A DNA stretch of 64,000 nucleotides from Planktothricoides raciborskii GIHE-MW2 (GCF_040564635.1 NZ_CP159837.1:3955001-4019000); one strand, 5' to 3'. Shown: positions 1 through 11,116, counted from the stretch's first letter. Notes: a model not told the origin generated them from the sequence alone. Numbers and translations are program-made.

Positions 1-1507
<1,507 letters not shown>

Positions 1508-1648
1508 TTAATTAAATGAGTAGGCAGCTTGGACAGCCCAAGCGATTAGGCAGCCAATGCTGCCTAAAATGATTACAGCGGATAGAGCGATCGCCCCTTG
1601 GCGATCGGCTCCGTCAAATTTCATAATTCCTCGGTTAAAGTCTGACAT
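1508..1648 (-). CDS. Small single-span membrane protein, 46 residues
   Basis: An ATG at 1648 opens a 46-codon frame that starts MSDFNRGIMKFDGADRQG and continues with about 20 hydrophobic residues (IALSAVIILGSIGCLIAWAV), ending AAYSFN. A GGGAGC ribosome-binding site lies about 10 bases upstream. The layout is a short polar N-terminus, one membrane helix and a very short tail. Small cyanobacterial thylakoid proteins often look like this, and it resembles conserved unnamed cyanobacterial proteins I have seen, but I cannot assign it to a photosystem or NDH subunit. It stands alone between the CNNM gene and divergent rimO. Confidence 0.7.
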   Translation of the reverse strand: MSDFNRGIMKFDGADRQGAIALSAVIILGSIGCLIAWAVQAAYSFN

Positions 1649-1957
1649 GGCGGATTTGCTCCCATAAGGGAAAAAATTTCAGAGATTGTACAGCGCAGAC
1701 CGGCACAGACAATCGCTGTCTGAGTCTGCGTAGCAATCTATATAATTGATTTTACTTCAGGATTTGGGCAGACTGCTGCATCATCCTTGAGTAAATTTCC
1801 CCAGTAACCTTCCCAATCATAGAGTGTAATTTACCAAACAGGCATGAAAATCTTGCTTGTAGTCAAACCAGTCTTGGTGTATTTTGGTTAAGATATATGA
1901 ATGAAGAGCAAAAAAGCTCCATTTGAGGCAGATATTATTCATAGACAAGCCGACTGC

Positions 1958-3277
1958 ATGGGCAAAAAGCCAATTATTGCCATATCTCACTTAGGATGCG
2001 AAAAAAATCGCATCGATACAGAACATATGCTCGGTCTGCTAGTATCCGCTGGCTACGAAGTCGATGCCAACGAAGAACTCGCAGACTATGTAATCGTAAA
2101 TACCTGTAGTTTTATTGAAGCCGCCCGGGCTGAATCCGTTCGGACCCTGGTGGAACTGGCGGAAGACAATAAAAAGATTGTGATTACCGGCTGCATGGCC
2201 CAACACTTCCAAGCAGAATTGCTCGAAGAATTGCCAGAAGCAGTAGCCGTAGTCGGTACAGGCGACTATCATAAGATTGTTGATGTTATTACTCGCGCTG
2301 AAGCAGGAGAAAGGGTTAAAGAAGTTTCCGCCGAACCCACTTATCTGGCTGACGAAACGGTTCCCCGTTATCGCACAACTCCTGAACCGTTTGCTTATCT
2401 ACGGGTAGCAGAAGGGTGTGATTATCGCTGTTCTTTTTGTATCATTCCGCATTTACGCGGCAATCAGCGATCGCGCCCCATAGAATCGATTGTCGCTGAA
2501 GCCGAACAACTGGCATCCCAGGGGGTGCAAGAGATTATCCTAATCTCTCAAATCACCACCAACTATGGCCTGGATCTCTACGGGCGTTGCGTACTAGCCG
2601 AACTACTCCGAGCCATGGGGAAAGTAGATGTACCTTGGATTCGGATTCACTACGCTTATCCCACGGGCTTAACCCCCCAAGTGATTGCGGCGATCAAAGA
2701 AACTCCCAATGTTTTGCCATATTTAGATTTACCACTTCAGCACTCTCATCCAGAGATTTTGCGAATGATGAATCGTCCTTGGCAAGCTGGAGTCAACGAT
2801 CGCATTCTGGAAAATATTAAAACAGCGCTACCAGAAGCGGTAGTCCGCACCAGTTTTATCGTCGGTTTTCCGGGGGAAACCGAAGAACACTTTGACCATT
2901 TGTGGCAATTTGTCCAACGCCATGAATTTGATCATGTCGGGGTCTTCACCTTTTCACCGGAAGAAGGAACCCCAGCGGCTCACTTATCCAACCAAGTTGC
3001 TCAAGAAACGATGGAGGAGCGTCGGGATGCGCTGATGCGACTTCAACAACCCATATCTTTGCAGAAAAATCAAGCAGAAGTTGGCAAAATTGTCAATGTT
3101 TTGATTGAACAAGAAAATCCCCAAACTGGAGAATTTATTGGTCGTAGTCCCAGATTTGCTCCAGAAGTCGATGGACTGGTTTATGTGCAGGGTCAGGCGA
3201 GTATTGGGGAGATCGTCCCGGTACTTGTCACCGGCGCTGATGTCTATGACTTATATGGTGAAGTCGCTTCGGACTAA
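1958..3277 (+). CDS. rimO: Ribosomal protein uS12 methylthiotransferase RimO
   Basis: This radical-SAM methylthiotransferase adds a methylthio group to an aspartate of ribosomal protein S12. The N-terminal UPF0004 domain has three spaced cysteines that hold an auxiliary Fe-S cluster ([24 protein letters not shown]). The radical SAM triad CDYRCSFC lies near residue 154. A C-terminal TRAM region ends DVYDLYG. An upstream in-frame ATG at 1901 would add 19 residues. I prefer 1958 because family members begin at [15 protein letters not shown], though neither start has a strong ribosome-binding site. About 310 bases upstream of this start hold no other gene. The DEAD-box helicase crhR follows on the same strand, an arrangement also known from Synechocystis. 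Confidence 0.95.
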   Translation: MGKKPIIAISHLGCEKNRIDTEHMLGLLVSAGYEVDANEELADYVIVNTCSFIEAARAESVRTLVELAEDNKKIVITGCMAQHFQAELLEELPEAVAVVGTGDYHKIVDVITRAEAGERVKEVSAEPTYLADETVPRYRTTPEPFAYLRVAEGCDYRCSFCIIPHLRGNQRSRPIESIVAEAEQLASQGVQEIILISQITTNYGLDLYGRCVLAELLRAMGKVDVPWIRIHYAYPTGLTPQVIAAIKETPNVLPYLDLPLQHSHPEILRMMNRPWQAGVNDRILENIKTALPEAVVRTSFIVGFPGETEEHFDHLWQFVQRHEFDHVGVFTFSPEEGTPAAHLSNQVAQETMEERRDALMRLQQPISLQKNQAEVGKIVNVLIEQENPQTGEFIGRSPRFAPEVDGLVYVQGQASIGEIVPVLVTGADVYDLYGEVASD

Positions 3278-3573
3278 GACCGGGCGACCATAGCCAACCA
3301 TTAGCCTAGGCTGAAGGTTGGCAACGTCCAGTGAGTTGCTGAAAACCCAATGAATGAGCCCCTGTACTGGGATGCTCTCATGTTCGATCAGTTCACAACA
3401 TACATTTTAATTTAATCAATTATTAAACGGTGTTCTGGACTGCAAGCTGGCTCAAAAACCAACAAAAGATGGCAATCTCTGGGCAGTCAATGATGTTAAA
3501 GCAAATACTTATTTACTGAAAAGGCTGCAATCAATCAGCCTTGGCTCTGATTCTAATGTTGTTAGGAGATTAA
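3278..3573 (+). other. rimO-crhR intergenic leader with a hairpin
   Basis: This gap of 296 bases between two co-oriented genes contains no reading frame. Just after rimO there is a 7-bp stem, GCCAACC at 3293-3299 with GGTTGGC at 3316-3322, without a T-run behind it. It is therefore not a clear terminator and could be an RNA processing or attenuation element. In Synechocystis this gene pair is co-transcribed and its RNA processed, so a long leader before crhR is plausible here. AGGAG precedes the crhR start by about 6 bases. Confidence 0.45.
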
Positions 3574-4986
3574 ATGACTCTTTCCTTTGAAACTATCGGT
3601 ATTTCCGAAGCTCGTGTCAATCATTTAGAAAAAATAGGCTTCCAAAACCCAACAGAAATTCAAATTCAAGCTATTCCCCATCTCTTGGCCGGTCGGGATG
3701 TGGCAGGAAAAGCTCAAACAGGGACGGGGAAAACGGCGGCGTTTTCTCTACCCATGTTGGAGCGGCTGAGTCCCGAAGGACAGGAAGTTCAAGCACTGAT
3801 TTTAACTCCGACTCGTGAGTTGGCGGTACAGGTGACTGATGCGATTCGCGATCTGAGTGGAGATCGTCGCATCCGAGTGTTGTCGGTTTACGGAGGTCAA
3901 GCTATTGACCGCCAAATCCAACGCTTAAAACGGGGCATTGATATTATCGTCGGCACTCCCGGTCGGATTCTGGATCTACTCGATCGCGGCTGCCTGAAAC
4001 TGGATCAACTGAAGTATCTAGTTCTGGATGAAGCCGATGAAATGTTGAGCATGGGCTTTATTCAAGATGTAGAACGGATCCTGGAAGCGTCACCCCCAGA
4101 ACGCCAGACCGCGTTTTTCTCAGCGACAATGGATGACTCGATTCGTCGCCTGATTCAAAAGCACCTGAAGGATCCGGTCACGGTGGTGATTCAGCAGCCA
4201 AAAGCGACTCCAAAACGGATCAATCAAGTGGTGTACATGGTGCCCCGTGGCTGGTCGAAAATGCGGGCACTCTACCCAATTTTAGAATTAGAAGACCCGG
4301 AATCCGCTTTAATCTTTGTGCGGACACGGCGAGCCGCAGCCGAACTGACCAGTCAACTACAATCGATGGGTTACAGTGCGGATGAATACCACGGTGATTT
4401 GAATCAGTCACAACGGGAACGGTTATTAAACCGTTTACGCCAACAGCAGGTCCGTTGGATTGTGGCCACGGATATCGCCGCACGGGGGCTAGATATCGAT
4501 CACCTGACTCATGTGATTAATTATGATTTACCGGACAATGTGGAAAGCTATATCCACCGCATTGGGCGTACCGGACGGGCAGGTCGCGAAGGCACGGCCA
4601 TTTCTTTGATTCAGCCATTTGACCGGCGCAAGCTGACCCAAATTGAGCGGCAAGTGGGGCAAAAATTATATATTCGCTCGTTGCCGAGTCGCTCGCAAAT
4701 TGAAGCACGGCATTTGGAAAAACTGCAAAATCAAGTGCTGGAAACCCTGAAAGGAGAGCGCTTGGCTTCTTTCTTGCCGATTGTTTCTCAGTTGAGCGAG
4801 GAGTATGAACCGCACGCGATCGCCGCAGCGGCTTTACAAATGGCTTATGATAAAATTCGCCCGATTTCGGCTCTCAGCGAAAAAGATGATGAGTTAGATG
4901 CTGTGGATGAAGAATTTTACAAACAGACATCAACACCTAAGCCTAAATTACGGAAGACTTCTTCATCTTCTTCTAAACAGAAATAG
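3574..4986 (+). CDS. crhR: DEAD-box RNA helicase, CrhR/DeaD type
   Basis: This 470-residue protein is an ATP-dependent RNA helicase. It has all the core motifs in order: Q motif (GFQNPTEIQIQAIP), motif I AQTGTGKT near residue 50, PTRELA, GTPGR, DEAD (VLDEADEML), SAT, then the second RecA domain with ARGLDI and HRIGRTGR. A 110-residue C-terminal extension ends in a basic, serine-rich tail (KLRKTSSSSSKQK) likely to bind RNA. Cyanobacterial CrhR unwinds and anneals RNA and is induced by cold and redox change. Its position after rimO matches the Synechocystis pair. Start ATG has an AGGAG site. A bidirectional terminator lies just downstream. Confidence 0.9.
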   Translation: MTLSFETIGISEARVNHLEKIGFQNPTEIQIQAIPHLLAGRDVAGKAQTGTGKTAAFSLPMLERLSPEGQEVQALILTPTRELAVQVTDAIRDLSGDRRIRVLSVYGGQAIDRQIQRLKRGIDIIVGTPGRILDLLDRGCLKLDQLKYLVLDEADEMLSMGFIQDVERILEASPPERQTAFFSATMDDSIRRLIQKHLKDPVTVVIQQPKATPKRINQVVYMVPRGWSKMRALYPILELEDPESALIFVRTRRAAAELTSQLQSMGYSADEYHGDLNQSQRERLLNRLRQQQVRWIVATDIAARGLDIDHLTHVINYDLPDNVESYIHRIGRTGRAGREGTAISLIQPFDRRKLTQIERQVGQKLYIRSLPSRSQIEARHLEKLQNQVLETLKGERLASFLPIVSQLSEEYEPHAIAAAALQMAYDKIRPISALSEKDDELDAVDEEFYKQTSTPKPKLRKTSSSSSKQK

Positions 4987-5032
4987 TCTTTATTTCATCG
5001 GTTCATCCTGAATTTAGGTAAAAAATTTAGGT

Positions 5033-5081
5033 AAAAAAATTGCCTGTCCGCATCCATTTTGGGGCGAACGGCAATTTTTTT
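5033..5081. terminator. Bidirectional intrinsic terminator between crhR and DUF3177 gene
   Basis: The inverted repeat AAAAATTGCC (5035-5044) and GGCAATTTTT (5070-5079) is extended inward by a partly paired GTCCGC/GCGAAC. It is flanked by an A-run on the left and a T-run on the right, so it can act for both convergent genes. Confidence 0.75.
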
Positions 5082-5098
5082 AATTAATAATGATTAAA

Positions 5099-5692
5099 TT
5101 AATTGCCCGTGGCTGAACGTCCTTGTTTGCCCAAACGAACGACTACAAACCAAGTAAAACAAATGGCATAAAACATTAAGCCGACAATTCCTAAAAAGCC
5201 CAAAAAACCAGGACTGCTGTTAGCATGGAACATTTCTTTATAGCCCCAAGGAGCATCTAACCAAATGCGACAAGATGGTTCACCTAAAATCATATTTTTA
5301 GGCCAAAATCCACAGCGAGTCACGGGAATTTGTAGCAATGCGCCCACGGTCATATAAACGGTCATCGCCCATCGCCAAGCGGTGAAAGAAAGCTTCAAGA
5401 GTGAATCGGGCTGCTCTTCAATTTCTTCGTTGAGGTCTACCCAAAACCAAAGAGAAATGGGAATCAAAATCCGAGCGGCGATCGCGGAAATAAAGCTAAT
5501 CGGTAACGCCGCAATCATTAAATAAACAGTAATCGCTAATAAACTGGAAACTTTCCAATAAATTGTGACTAAATGTTGAATTGCATCGGATTTTACGGTA
5601 AATGACCAAATTAGTAATATGAGAGGAATTAGTACGGTAAAAATTACCGCTAATCGGTAGTCCATCCAGACTAGATGTTCCGTTAGGGTCAT
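5099..5692 (-). CDS. DUF3177 family membrane protein
   Basis: This 197-residue protein has about five hydrophobic segments: near residues 12-30, 45-65, 68-85, 108-124 and 165-188. Between the fourth and fifth lies a soluble loop with two cysteines (TRCGFWP, GEPSCRIWLDAPWG). I recognise the pattern as the DUF3177 family, found almost only in cyanobacteria and of unknown function. The acidic segment DLNEEIEEQPDSLLK is a cytoplasmic or lumenal loop. The gene converges with crhR across a shared terminator. cp12 lies upstream on the same strand but is separated from it by its own terminator. Confidence 0.75.
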   Translation of the reverse strand: MTLTEHLVWMDYRLAVIFTVLIPLILLIWSFTVKSDAIQHLVTIYWKVSSLLAITVYLMIAALPISFISAIAARILIPISLWFWVDLNEEIEEQPDSLLKLSFTAWRWAMTVYMTVGALLQIPVTRCGFWPKNMILGEPSCRIWLDAPWGYKEMFHANSSPGFLGFLGIVGLMFYAICFTWFVVVRLGKQGRSATGN

Positions 5693-5834
5693 AATTTTTT
5701 AGACAGTAAAATTAGAGATCGATGAGTGGTGACTATCCAGGAATGTGGCAGTTCTCCAGATATTTGACAACCAACATTTCTGAGTCATCAAAGCATAACA
5801 ATTAAAGCTACAGCTACTGGAAAATCTAAAAATA

Positions 5835-5874
5835 CAAGCAGCTAGAATTTCCGCTCAAGAAATCTAGCTGCTTG
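5835..5874 (-). terminator. Intrinsic terminator of cp12
   Basis: A perfect 12-bp stem (5835-5846 with 5863-5874, TCTAGCTGCTTG on the plus strand) encloses a 16-base loop. Read on the minus strand it is followed by the T-rich run TATTTTTAG, which places it as the end of the cp12 transcript. Confidence 0.8.
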
Positions 5875-5922
5875 TGAGGGTCAGTGATGCCAGGATGATT
5901 TAATAAAAAGACTTAAGCCGAT

Positions 5923-6144
5923 TTAGTCATCATACAGCCGACACTCAGCAGCATCGGGATTATCATCACAATATTTTTCAAAGGAATTTTTGGGTTTGAC
6001 TTGTTTTTGGTGAGATGCTTCAGCTTGCAATTCTTCCACTGCATCCCAAGCTGCTGCACATTCCGCAGAATTCCCTCCATTGACATCACAAACAGCGCGG
6101 GCATTTTGAAGTTCTTTTTCGAGTTCCTGTTTGATATCGCTCAT
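5923..6144 (-). CDS. cp12: CP12, Calvin cycle regulatory protein
   Basis: This 73-residue protein is a small, intrinsically disordered regulator. In the dark or under oxidation it forms disulfides and ties phosphoribulokinase and GAPDH into an inactive complex, slowing the Calvin cycle. Both cysteine pairs are present: CDVNGGNSAEC near residues 19-29 and CDDNPDAAEC near 58-67. The core AWDAVEELQAEASHQ between them and the acidic C-terminus (RLYDD) that inserts into GAPDH are also present. Length is normal for the family. An overlapping frame at 5913-6104 is a shadow. It has its own downstream terminator, so it is probably monocistronic. Confidence 0.97.
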   Translation of the reverse strand: MSDIKQELEKELQNARAVCDVNGGNSAECAAAWDAVEELQAEASHQKQVKPKNSFEKYCDDNPDAAECRLYDD

Positions 6145-6625
6145 AATGTCCTGATTCTCAACAACTTTGGCATTTTAGTCAGGAGAACTGACTAATGATG
6201 CTTTGATCCTGATTAATCGCTCCAGAGTGGCTGATTGCCTGACCCTAGAGGCGATCGCTTGTCAGCCCTTTTCCCTGACTTTGAGACGAATGGGAGTCAC
6301 GGTGACGCTCATTTCATCTCTGGGAACCCAGGGAACGGCTTAGTCAGCCCTAAGATAACTGCTCTTTTTTGGTGATACACCAAACAAAGGATGCCTAAAA
6401 TTCGCTCTTTTCATCAGGGAATATTGGATCCTCGCGGTTGGCTTTTCTTGTGTACAGTGTATCCGTGAGAGCCACCTTTTACTATATGTTAACTTATGTT
6501 ACATAGGGATCGTTAAATAGTGATCGATATTTTCTACCAGACTATATATATTCTGTGTAGTTCTACAATAAACCCTAAAAGCAGATCAAGCATTCCTGAA
6601 AATAGAGCCAAGAAGAGGATCGAGG
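6145..6625. other. Divergent promoter region between cp12 and FIST gene
   Basis: These 481 bases must hold the promoters of cp12 (minus) and the FIST gene (plus). I see no conserved -10/-35 pair I would defend. A near-palindromic GGCGATCGC lies near 6250. No reading frame is supported. Confidence 0.4.
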
Positions 6626-7867
6626 ATGGAACAGACCCAGGCAAACCGAATGAAGTGGGCAAATGCCTTATCAACCCGTGCGTCTCTGGAAGCCGCACTG
6701 AATGAGGTCATAGAACAAGCTGAACAACAATTAGACGGATCGGCGTCTTTGGCTTTGATCTTTATTTCTTCAGCCTTTGCCAGTGAATATTCCCGGGTCA
6801 TGCCTTTGTTACGGGAAAAACTAAAAAGTCAGCCCAAGGTGATTGGCTGTTCTGGCGCGGGGATTGTGGGGATGTCGCCGGACGGCACAACCCAAGAACT
6901 CGAAGGCAAACCGGCGATTAGTTTAACCTTGGCCTATCTGCCTGGAGTCGAGGTGCAAACATTTCATATTTCTGCCGCTGAGTTGCCGGATTTAGATAGT
7001 CCTCAGACGGACTGGGTGGATCTCGTAGGAGTCCCTCAAGCCCATCAGCCTCAGTTTGTGCTGTTAGCAGATCCCATGACTGCCAGAATTAATGATCTGT
7101 TGCAAGGACTGGATTTTGCTTATTCCGGTTCGGTGAAAATTGGTGGACTCGCCAGTGGTGGAGTTTCCATGAACTCCGTGGCGTTGTTCTGCCACGATCG
7201 CATATACCGAGAAGGGACGGTGGGAGTAGCTTTGATCGGTGATATTGTGATTTCGACGATTGTGGCTCAAGGGTGTCGTCCCATTGGTGAACCCTTCCGA
7301 GTAGTTTCGGGCGATCGCAATATTGTCACGGAATTAGAATCGACGATCCATACAGGCACCCCCCAGTCACCCCTAGCCGTGCTGCAAGAACTGATCGAAA
7401 GTCTTTCCGAAGCAGATCGAGAACTGGCACAGCATTCTTTATTTGTCGGGGTGGTGCGGGATGAGTTTAAACAAGCGTTGGCACCGGGAGATTTTTTGAT
7501 TAGAAATTTACTTGGAGTCGATCCCCGAAGTGGTGCGATTGCCATTGGCGATCGCGTGCGAACTGGGCAACGGATTCAATTTCATTTACGAGATGCGAAA
7601 ACTTCCGCCGAAGACTTGGAAATGCTCCTGTTGCGGTATCAAGAACAAAGCTTTAAAACCAATGCCGTCGGGGCTTTAATGTTTTCTTGTTTGGGACGGG
7701 GACAATACCTCTATGGTCAGCCTAACTTTGATTCCAAACTATTTCACAAATATCTGTCTAATTTGCCTTTGAGCGGATTTTTCTGTAATGGCGAAATTGG
7801 GCCGGTTGGTGGCAGCACTTTTCTCCACGGCTATACCTCAGTGTTTGGCATCTGCCGCCAACCTTGA
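6626..7867 (+). CDS. FIST domain signal-transduction protein
   Basis: This 413-residue protein has a FIST N-terminal domain (about residues 30-230; GCSGAGIVG near residue 73, GGLASGG near 184) and a FIST C-terminal domain (about 240-395) ending near SGFFCNGEIGPVGGSTF and GYTSVFGI. FIST domains are predicted cytoplasmic sensors of small ligands such as amino acids. The gene stands alone with no attached kinase or cyclase, so its output is unknown. Start ATG at 6626 has a purine-rich GGATCGAGG just upstream. A second in-frame ATG lies 8 codons on. It converges with the phosphoesterase gene 56 bases downstream. Confidence 0.88.
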   Translation: MEQTQANRMKWANALSTRASLEAALNEVIEQAEQQLDGSASLALIFISSAFASEYSRVMPLLREKLKSQPKVIGCSGAGIVGMSPDGTTQELEGKPAISLTLAYLPGVEVQTFHISAAELPDLDSPQTDWVDLVGVPQAHQPQFVLLADPMTARINDLLQGLDFAYSGSVKIGGLASGGVSMNSVALFCHDRIYREGTVGVALIGDIVISTIVAQGCRPIGEPFRVVSGDRNIVTELESTIHTGTPQSPLAVLQELIESLSEADRELAQHSLFVGVVRDEFKQALAPGDFLIRNLLGVDPRSGAIAIGDRVRTGQRIQFHLRDAKTSAEDLEMLLLRYQEQSFKTNAVGALMFSCLGRGQYLYGQPNFDSKLFHKYLSNLPLSGFFCNGEIGPVGGSTFLHGYTSVFGICRQP

Positions 7868-7922
7868 CCGGGATGATCTTAGAGAAACTTCACCCCACCC
7901 CAGACAATTGCCCGATCGCCCT

Positions 7923-9047
7923 TCAACGAGGCGCGTGCAGTTCCAAGGTGATGTTGTTATCTTTAATCATCGGTTGCCCATTTCCGTTTGTGCTGCTGAA
8001 ACTTTGGAAATATTCACGCACTTTAGGGGGAAATTGGGGAAAATCACACCAAGCATCTCCGCAGGCAATATCTGCCCAAAAGTAACGCAAAAACGGGGCG
8101 AATTCTTCGCAGAGTGGTTGGGGCAAACTCAACGGCGGAACCGATAACAGCCGCATCATAAATGGGTAGCTGCGATCAGCCATTAATTGACGTGATTTCG
8201 CCGGCAGATCCGGCCAAGCGGGGAGGGACTCCACCCGATGGGAAGCAATCTGTAAAGTCTGTCTTCCCCTGGCATCAGTTCTAAACTCTAAAATTCTATA
8301 GGGATGGGGATAACTGACTAAAGACCCCGTAGTCACATCGTACAAACCCTGCTGACAAGCAATATGTTGGGCGTGTAAATGGCCTGTAAATACTAACTGC
8401 ACCCCATATCTTGCCAGGAGTTGTCGGAGTTCCCCCGCATTATCCAACATATACCGCCGCCCCATCGCATGGTTGGATTGGTCTGGTAAATGTTCCACCA
8501 CATTATGATGCACCATCACCAAGACGAGTTCTTGGTGTGCATTGGCTCGGATCAAGACATCTTCTAGCCATTGCAATTGTGCTTCGTCCAGTCGCCCTAG
8601 TTGATTGCCTTGGGCATCGAATATATTAGAATTTAAGGCAATTAATCGGACTCCAGGGAGCATTTCACAAGTGTAATAGAGGGATTCAGGATTCTCGTAA
8701 CCAGATTTTTGGTAGTAGTGGCCAAATTCTGTCCAGCCAATCGACTGATGATTTGACTTTAAAACAGGGATATCGTGATTGCCCGGAATCACATAAACCG
8801 GAAAAGGCAAACGAACTAACCGAGAAGCTAACCAAGCATGGTTATCTGGCTCCCCGTGATGGGTTAAATCTCCTGTCAGTAAGAGAAAATCAATTTTGGC
8901 GTTGGCTTGAGCTAAACGCTCGAATACCAATTCGAGGGCTGGGATGCTAATTTCAATCAGATGAAAAGGACTTTTACTGTTTTCAATGGTATGAGGCAGA
9001 GCCACATGAGGATCGCTGACGATCGCAAAACGAAAATTCAGATTCAT
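7923..9047 (-). CDS. Calcineurin-like metallophosphoesterase (CpdA-type)
   Basis: The metallophosphoesterase motifs run in order: IVSDPHVAL (D-x-H), LLTGDLTHHGEPD, IPGNHD, VMVHHN and FTGHLHAQH. These bind two metal ions and hydrolyse phosphate esters. Relatives include cyclic nucleotide phosphodiesterases (CpdA) and Icc. The C-terminal 130 residues beyond the catalytic core are family-specific and unrecognised. The open frame extends to an ATG at 9092, but the conserved first strand begins right after the ATG at 9047 (MNLNFRFAIVSDPH), so I choose that start, giving 374 residues. The substrate is unproven. Confidence 0.85.
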   Translation of the reverse strand: MNLNFRFAIVSDPHVALPHTIENSKSPFHLIEISIPALELVFERLAQANAKIDFLLLTGDLTHHGEPDNHAWLASRLVRLPFPVYVIPGNHDIPVLKSNHQSIGWTEFGHYYQKSGYENPESLYYTCEMLPGVRLIALNSNIFDAQGNQLGRLDEAQLQWLEDVLIRANAHQELVLVMVHHNVVEHLPDQSNHAMGRRYMLDNAGELRQLLARYGVQLVFTGHLHAQHIACQQGLYDVTTGSLVSYPHPYRILEFRTDARGRQTLQIASHRVESLPAWPDLPAKSRQLMADRSYPFMMRLLSVPPLSLPQPLCEEFAPFLRYFWADIACGDAWCDFPQFPPKVREYFQSFSSTNGNGQPMIKDNNITLELHAPR

Positions 9048-9101
9048 TTGTAATTGATTAAAAAAGTTATAATTGGATGATATAGCGGACAATAATTGGT
9101 G

Positions 9102-9145
9102 TTTAATGGTTATTTAATGGTTATTTAATGGTTCTTTAATTGTTC
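9102..9145. repeat. 11-bp tandem repeat, four units
   Basis: Four head-to-tail units based on TTTAATGGTTA, the last two drifting to TTTAATGGTTC and TTTAATTGTTC, lie in the short region between the divergent phosphoesterase and coiled-coil genes. Confidence 0.8.
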
Positions 9146-9219
9146 TGTTGATTGTGCTTTTGAACGATTGAGAACTTTCTGACTTAAATTGAAAATTAAT
9201 CGCGTTCTAGAGGACAACG

Positions 9220-10845
9220 ATGAGTCAATTCGATATGTATGAATCCGACAATTTGTCAGAAAATTTGTCAGAAAATTTGTCAGATTTGATCGCGCCCATT
9301 TCTAGCAATCGAAGCAGTCAATCCGGTTTACCGCCATCTACCAATGCCAAAACCAGGGAGATTTTGGCCAAGACTGCCAAAAATATTGACTCATCGGCTA
9401 TGACTCCAGAAGAGTCAACCGAGGACTCATCTTGGGAAACGGTGAATTTTCCTGGTGCTATGAGTGTGGATGACTTGGAATTGGAACAAGAGGAGGTGAC
9501 ACCTGTGGAACCAGAGGCACCTAACTTACTACCTCTAGACTACTATAAATTGACGATCGCCCAGATCATTGAGGCACAAAAGCTTGTCACCAAAGGCGAG
9601 GAGCCATCGGCTTCTGGGGAACCAGAATTGTGTGAAGAAATTGAACATCTGGAAAATTTATTATCACAATATCAGCGCTTTGTAGAAGATCAACAATTGA
9701 ATGCTGAAGCCCAACAAGCACAGCTTGACGAAAAAACTCGCGCATTACAGGCGGCGCAAGCGCAGATTAAGCATTTGACGGAAGAGTTAGCGGTTTGTCA
9801 AGAAAAAATTCAGGATCAGCTTTACAGCATCGCTGACTTATCCAAAAAATGGCAACAAAGTCAAGAGCGTTTAGCCCAACTGGAACGAGAATGCGCCACC
9901 ACTGTGCAACTTTATCACCAACAAGTTCACCTAAACTTACAAGCGGCCAATACTTGCCGGGAGTTACGAGATCGTTTAAATCGGCAACAACGTCAATCTT
10001 TACAGTTTAAAGCCGCTTTAGAAAAATCTTTAGAAAATCAACAATCCGCACGGCAAAAAGAACTTGAAGGCGTCACCGTGACTGATTCCAGGGATTATTC
10101 TCTGAATCTAGAAGAGGATTTTTCCGGGGAAATTGCCTCAGACCGCACGGAAGAACCGATCGCGGTGTCTCCATGGGGTGTGGTGCCTAAGTCAGTGCCG
10201 ATTCAACCTTGGTACACAACGTCTTCAAAAACATCGGTGTTTGAGTTGGAGGAAAAACTAGAGCGAATGACGGAAACACCTGAGTTGCCTCCGTCCGCAT
10301 CTTGCTCCCCTGGATCCGCACCAGCCGCTGATCGGCTTCAGTCGGCGAATTCATTGAGTTTACCAATGGTGAGCCCCCGCCCGGAAACCAAGGAAACCCA
10401 AAACCAGATTTTGAACTGGCCGGAAGAAGACAATTTAATTCAAACGATTCGGGATATGGTCAGTCCAGCCGCCAACGGCAGTCTTCCCCCAGGGTCGGTG
10501 TCAGAAGGTCACGAGTCTGCTGATTTGCCTATCTCAGCCCAAGGGACTGATCTGGCAAATTCCCATGAGGCCTTAGCAACCACTTTGGCAAGCACTTCAG
10601 TGGTTGTCGGATCGACTTACCGGACTGAGTTCCAGCCGAATTCAGGAGATAATTCAGCCAATTCCCATAGTGATTTACCGGAACTTTTAGGATTGGCGGA
10701 GCCGATAAAGCCGATGAATCCGATGAATTCTCCAGGGGGGGAACCGACCCAAAATTGGCCAGCGCCTGTGGTTTATCCAGAACGTTCAGCCAAGAAACGG
10801 CGATCTCTCGCAGCGGTGGAATTGCCCCGCTTTCCCACAAAATAA
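9220..10845 (+). CDS. Coiled-coil protein with disordered flanks, function unknown
   Basis: I do not recognise this 541-residue protein. The N-terminus has a short repeat (NLSEN three times) in a low-complexity acidic region. Residues about 125-285 are a strong predicted coiled coil rich in Q, E, L and A (QAQLDEKTRALQAAQAQIK, then ERECATTVQLYHQQVHL). A Pro/Ser/Thr-rich segment of some 200 residues follows. The last 15 residues are basic then hydrophobic (KKRRSLAAVELPRFPTK), the kind of short terminal motif that often docks a partner. No catalytic motif or membrane segment is visible. A scaffold or cell-shape role is only a guess. Confidence 0.75.
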   Translation: MSQFDMYESDNLSENLSENLSDLIAPISSNRSSQSGLPPSTNAKTREILAKTAKNIDSSAMTPEESTEDSSWETVNFPGAMSVDDLELEQEEVTPVEPEAPNLLPLDYYKLTIAQIIEAQKLVTKGEEPSASGEPELCEEIEHLENLLSQYQRFVEDQQLNAEAQQAQLDEKTRALQAAQAQIKHLTEELAVCQEKIQDQLYSIADLSKKWQQSQERLAQLERECATTVQLYHQQVHLNLQAANTCRELRDRLNRQQRQSLQFKAALEKSLENQQSARQKELEGVTVTDSRDYSLNLEEDFSGEIASDRTEEPIAVSPWGVVPKSVPIQPWYTTSSKTSVFELEEKLERMTETPELPPSASCSPGSAPAADRLQSANSLSLPMVSPRPETKETQNQILNWPEEDNLIQTIRDMVSPAANGSLPPGSVSEGHESADLPISAQGTDLANSHEALATTLASTSVVVGSTYRTEFQPNSGDNSANSHSDLPELLGLAEPIKPMNPMNSPGGEPTQNWPAPVVYPERSAKKRRSLAAVELPRFPTK

Positions 10846-10860
10846 GTGCTTGGGTTGCAG

Positions 10861-11105
10861 CAAAGCGGGGTGTAGGGGGAAGGGTGTAGGGTGTAGGGTG
10901 TAGGGTGTAGGGTGTAGGGGGAAGGGTGTAGGGTGTAGGGGAAGAGGATGCATAGGATGCATAGGATGCATAGGATGCATAGGATGCATAGGAAAATTCT
11001 CTATTCTCTTTTCTCTATTCTCTTTTCTCTCTTCCCCCCACACCCCACACCCCACACCTCTTACCCTGAGCCTGCCGAAGGGCTACACCCTACACCCCAC
11101 ACCCC
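10861..11105. repeat. Cluster of simple tandem repeats
   Basis: In order: GGTGTAG-type heptamers (about 10866-10940), five perfect copies of the 9-mer AGGATGCAT (10945-10989), TTCTCTA/TTTTCTC tracts, then the complementary CACCCCACACC-type heptamers (11038-11104) interrupted by CCTGAGCCTGCCGAAGG. The GGTGTAG and CACCCC arrays are inverted relative to each other and could pair. Reading frames through the array are translations of the repeat and are not genes. Confidence 0.85.
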
Positions 11106-11116
11106 GTTCCCTTGTC

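Noticed and set aside
2039-2272. Minus-strand frame inside rimO
   Set aside because: Shadow of a strongly conserved gene; same judgement for other internal antisense frames such as 4220-4483 and 7267-7545.
5913-6104. Second frame overlapping cp12
   Set aside because: Shifted frame of a clear CP12 gene with no own start signal.
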